The position numbers were made by a program, and so were the translations under genes. This document shows positions 5,876 through 7,512 of a stretch of 7,512 nucleotides of DNA, piece by piece (position 1 is the stretch's first letter; each line of letters starts with the position of its first letter). The notes beneath the pieces were generated by a model. The model was not told the DNA's origin. It did not search any database and saw only the letters and a program-made list of their open reading frames with translations. The stretch covers positions 1 to 7,512 of the forward strand of contig CAKORH010000044.1 in NCBI GenBank assembly GCA_934101235.1, written 5' to 3'. This stretch comes from an uncultured Bacilli bacterium. GTDB taxonomy: Bacteria > Bacillota_I > Bacilli_A > RF39 > UBA660.

Positions 5876-7512
5876 CACATTTAAAAATGAAATTGCACCT
5901 AAAGGTATAGACTTTAAGTTAAATGATTTTGTAATTAGTGACAAATTTTGTACTATATTAACAATAATAAATTATCCTAAATTAATCGGTCCTGGTTTTT
6001 TATCTAATATTACTAATATGCCAGGCGTTAAAGTAGTTGTAAAACATATTCCAATTGAGTTTGCTACAATGAGCAAAATGATAAATAAAGAAATTGCTGA
6101 TTTAAAAGATAGATATCAACATGAAAATGATAGAACAATGCAAGAAAGTATTAGACAAGATTATGAATCATTGGAGAGTTTTGTTAAAATGTTAGCAGCA
6201 ACTCAATCAAAAATTTTCGATTTTCAAATGCATATTATGTTATCTGCAGATAATAAAGAAGAATTAGAAATTAAAAAAATGCAAACTAGAAATTATTTAG
6301 ATGCTTTAGGAATGCGTGGAATACCAATGATGTTTGAACAAGAAAAAGTTTTAAAATCAATGATTCCAATTTTTCCTAAACAAGATATAGAAGATAGAGT
6401 TGGTATACCAATACCATCACCTACCATTGCTGCAATGTATCCATTTGTTTTTGATAGCATTAAAGATCCTGGAGGAGATTTTACAGCTCCAACTTTACTA
6501 GGAGTAGACTTTTCTGGCGGTGTTGTATTATTTAACCAATTTTTATACCAAACTAAAAAAGAATTTAATAGAAATAGTGCTAACTTAATTATATTGGGAA
6601 CTACAGGTAGTGGTAAATCAACAGCAGCTAAATTAATGTTAAGAACACACATTAGAAATGGTTGTCAAATAATTTGTATTGATCCAGAAGGCGAATTAGA
6701 GGAAATGACTAAAACTTTTGGAGGAGATTTCATAGATTTAGGAAAAGGTGGAAAATTTGGAATTATAAATCCATTGGAAGTTATAGTAGATACAGATGAT
6801 GATGAATTAAAACAAGGTTTAGGTTATACAGTTTTAACTAGAACATTGCAATCATTAAAAGCATTTTTAAAATATTATAGTCCTGATGTAGAAGAAGATG
6901 TTCTTGCAATGTTTAGTGAAGTAGTTCAAGATACTTATAAAAGATTTAATATAGACTTTAATACAGATTTTAGTAATTTTACATCTAATGATTATCCAAC
7001 ATTTGATGATGTATATAGTACAATTAAAGGAAGATTATTATCTATGCCTGAAGCAACACGTGAAAAAGATGTAATGGAACGTTTAGAATTAAAAATACGT
7101 CCTTTTGTAAAAGAATTGAGATATTATTTTAACGGACATACAACGTTAGCTCAAGATAGTGATTTTATGGTATTTAATATTCGCGAATTAATGAATAGCG
7201 AAGAAAGTATTAGAAACGCACTATTCTTTAATATATTAAAATATGCATGGGGATTATGTTTAGACCCTAGTGTAAATACAGTTTTAATGGTAGATGAAGC
7301 ACATGTTTTATTAAGTGATAAAAATGAATTAGGTGCTGAATTTTTAGCACAAATGCAAAGACGTAGCAGAAAATATAATACTGGAACAATAATTATTACA
7401 CAACAGCCTACTGACTTTGCAAGTGAAAAAATTATAACACATGGAAAAGCAATATTTGATAATGCTTCATATTACTTAGTAATGGGATTAAAAAAACAAG
7501 CGGTTGAAGACC
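5868..7512 (+). CDS. virB4: VirB4-like T4SS ATPase (partial, runs off the right edge)
   Basis: An open frame from GTG 5868 continues past the window end; 548 codons are visible. Tandem in-frame TGA codons at 5859-5864 exclude an earlier start, and a weak GGTGATG (5857-5863) may serve as RBS. Residues about 5-230 form the VirB4 N-terminal domain, beginning EIAPKGIDF and continuing to VVVKHIPIEF, followed by a helical section. The ATPase domain has Walker A GTTGSGKST (244-252, catalytic Lys250), a DPEGE strand-end motif (272-276), INP (300-302), Walker B VLMVDEA (472-478, Asp476-Glu477), a RRSRKYNTG segment after it, and ITQQPTDF (510-517). All core residues appear intact. VirB4 is the hexameric motor on the cytoplasmic side that energises T4SS assembly and substrate or pilin movement. 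Family members often have 600-830 residues, so perhaps 50-280 are missing. It is coupled to the TraC-like gene by the eight-base overlap. Confidence 0.93.
   Translation, partial: MSNTFKNEIAPKGIDFKLNDFVISDKFCTILTIINYPKLIGPGFLSNITNMPGVKVVVKHIPIEFATMSKMINKEIADLKDRYQHENDRTMQESIRQDYESLESFVKMLAATQSKIFDFQMHIMLSADNKEELEIKKMQTRNYLDALGMRGIPMMFEQEKVLKSMIPIFPKQDIEDRVGIPIPSPTIAAMYPFVFDSIKDPGGDFTAPTLLGVDFSGGVVLFNQFLYQTKKEFNRNSANLIILGTTGSGKSTAAKLMLRTHIRNGCQIICIDPEGELEEMTKTFGGDFIDLGKGGKFGIINPLEVIVDTDDDELKQGLGYTVLTRTLQSLKAFLKYYSPDVEEDVLAMFSEVVQDTYKRFNIDFNTDFSNFTSNDYPTFDDVYSTIKGRLLSMPEATREKDVMERLELKIRPFVKELRYYFNGHTTLAQDSDFMVFNIRELMNSEESIRNALFFNILKYAWGLCLDPSVNTVLMVDEAHVLLSDKNELGAEFLAQMQRRSRKYNTGTIIITQQPTDFASEKIITHGKAIFDNASYYLVMGLKKQAVED

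Noticed and set aside
6293..6652. Minus-strand open frame of 119 codons
   Set aside because: It is antisense to VirB4, including the Walker A region whose + strand reading is clearly conserved.
1..7512. CRISPR arrays, insertion sequences, tRNA or rRNA genes, attachment sites
   Set aside because: No regularly spaced repeats, transposase motifs, terminal inverted repeats or structured RNA signatures were seen; the window is almost wholly coding.

Overview
The window is very AT-rich. All nine genes lie on the + strand and are tightly packed, with Gram-positive-style ribosome binding sites (GGAGG, GTGAGG, AGGAGAG) and several GTG starts. Every visible stop is TAA or TAG, and Trp is always TGG. 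This fits a low-GC Firmicute, possibly an uncultured gut Bacilli/Mollicutes-relative (RF39-like). That placement is inference from composition and gene types only.

Left part (1-1723): the cysteine-rich C-terminal end of an unidentified protein, a small single-pass TadE-like (pseudopilin-type) protein, and a TadZ/CpaE-like protein. The last has a pseudo-receiver N-terminus and a ParA/MinD-type fold whose P-loop has lost the catalytic lysine. These look like the tail end of a Tad-type pilus gene set that would continue to the left of the window.

Right part (1787-7512): the core of a Gram-positive type IV secretion system (T4SS). In order it holds two related two-helix VirB2/TrbC-type pilin-like proteins, a large VirB6/TrbL-like channel protein, a PrgI-family membrane protein, a TraC-like domain protein, and a VirB4 ATPase that runs off the right edge. 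The last three are translationally coupled through short overlaps or an RBS laid over the preceding stop codon. The order pilin - TrbL - PrgI - TraC-like - VirB4 is the known core of conjugative and secretion machines in Gram-positive bacteria. The coupling protein (VirD4), peptidoglycan hydrolase and relaxase are not in view, so conjugation cannot be told apart from protein secretion.

Regulation: the first pilin-like gene sits between a near-consensus sigma-A promoter (TTGACA-17-TAAAAT) and a hairpin terminator. The next promoter (extended -10 TGATATAAT) begins within that terminator. The pilin-like gene can therefore be its own transcription unit, and the VirB6-to-VirB4 genes start from a fresh promoter. 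The most notable points are the physical joining of Tad-like and T4SS genes, the lysine-less TadZ-like protein, the two diverged pilin-like paralogues, and cysteines in nearly all predicted extracytoplasmic segments.
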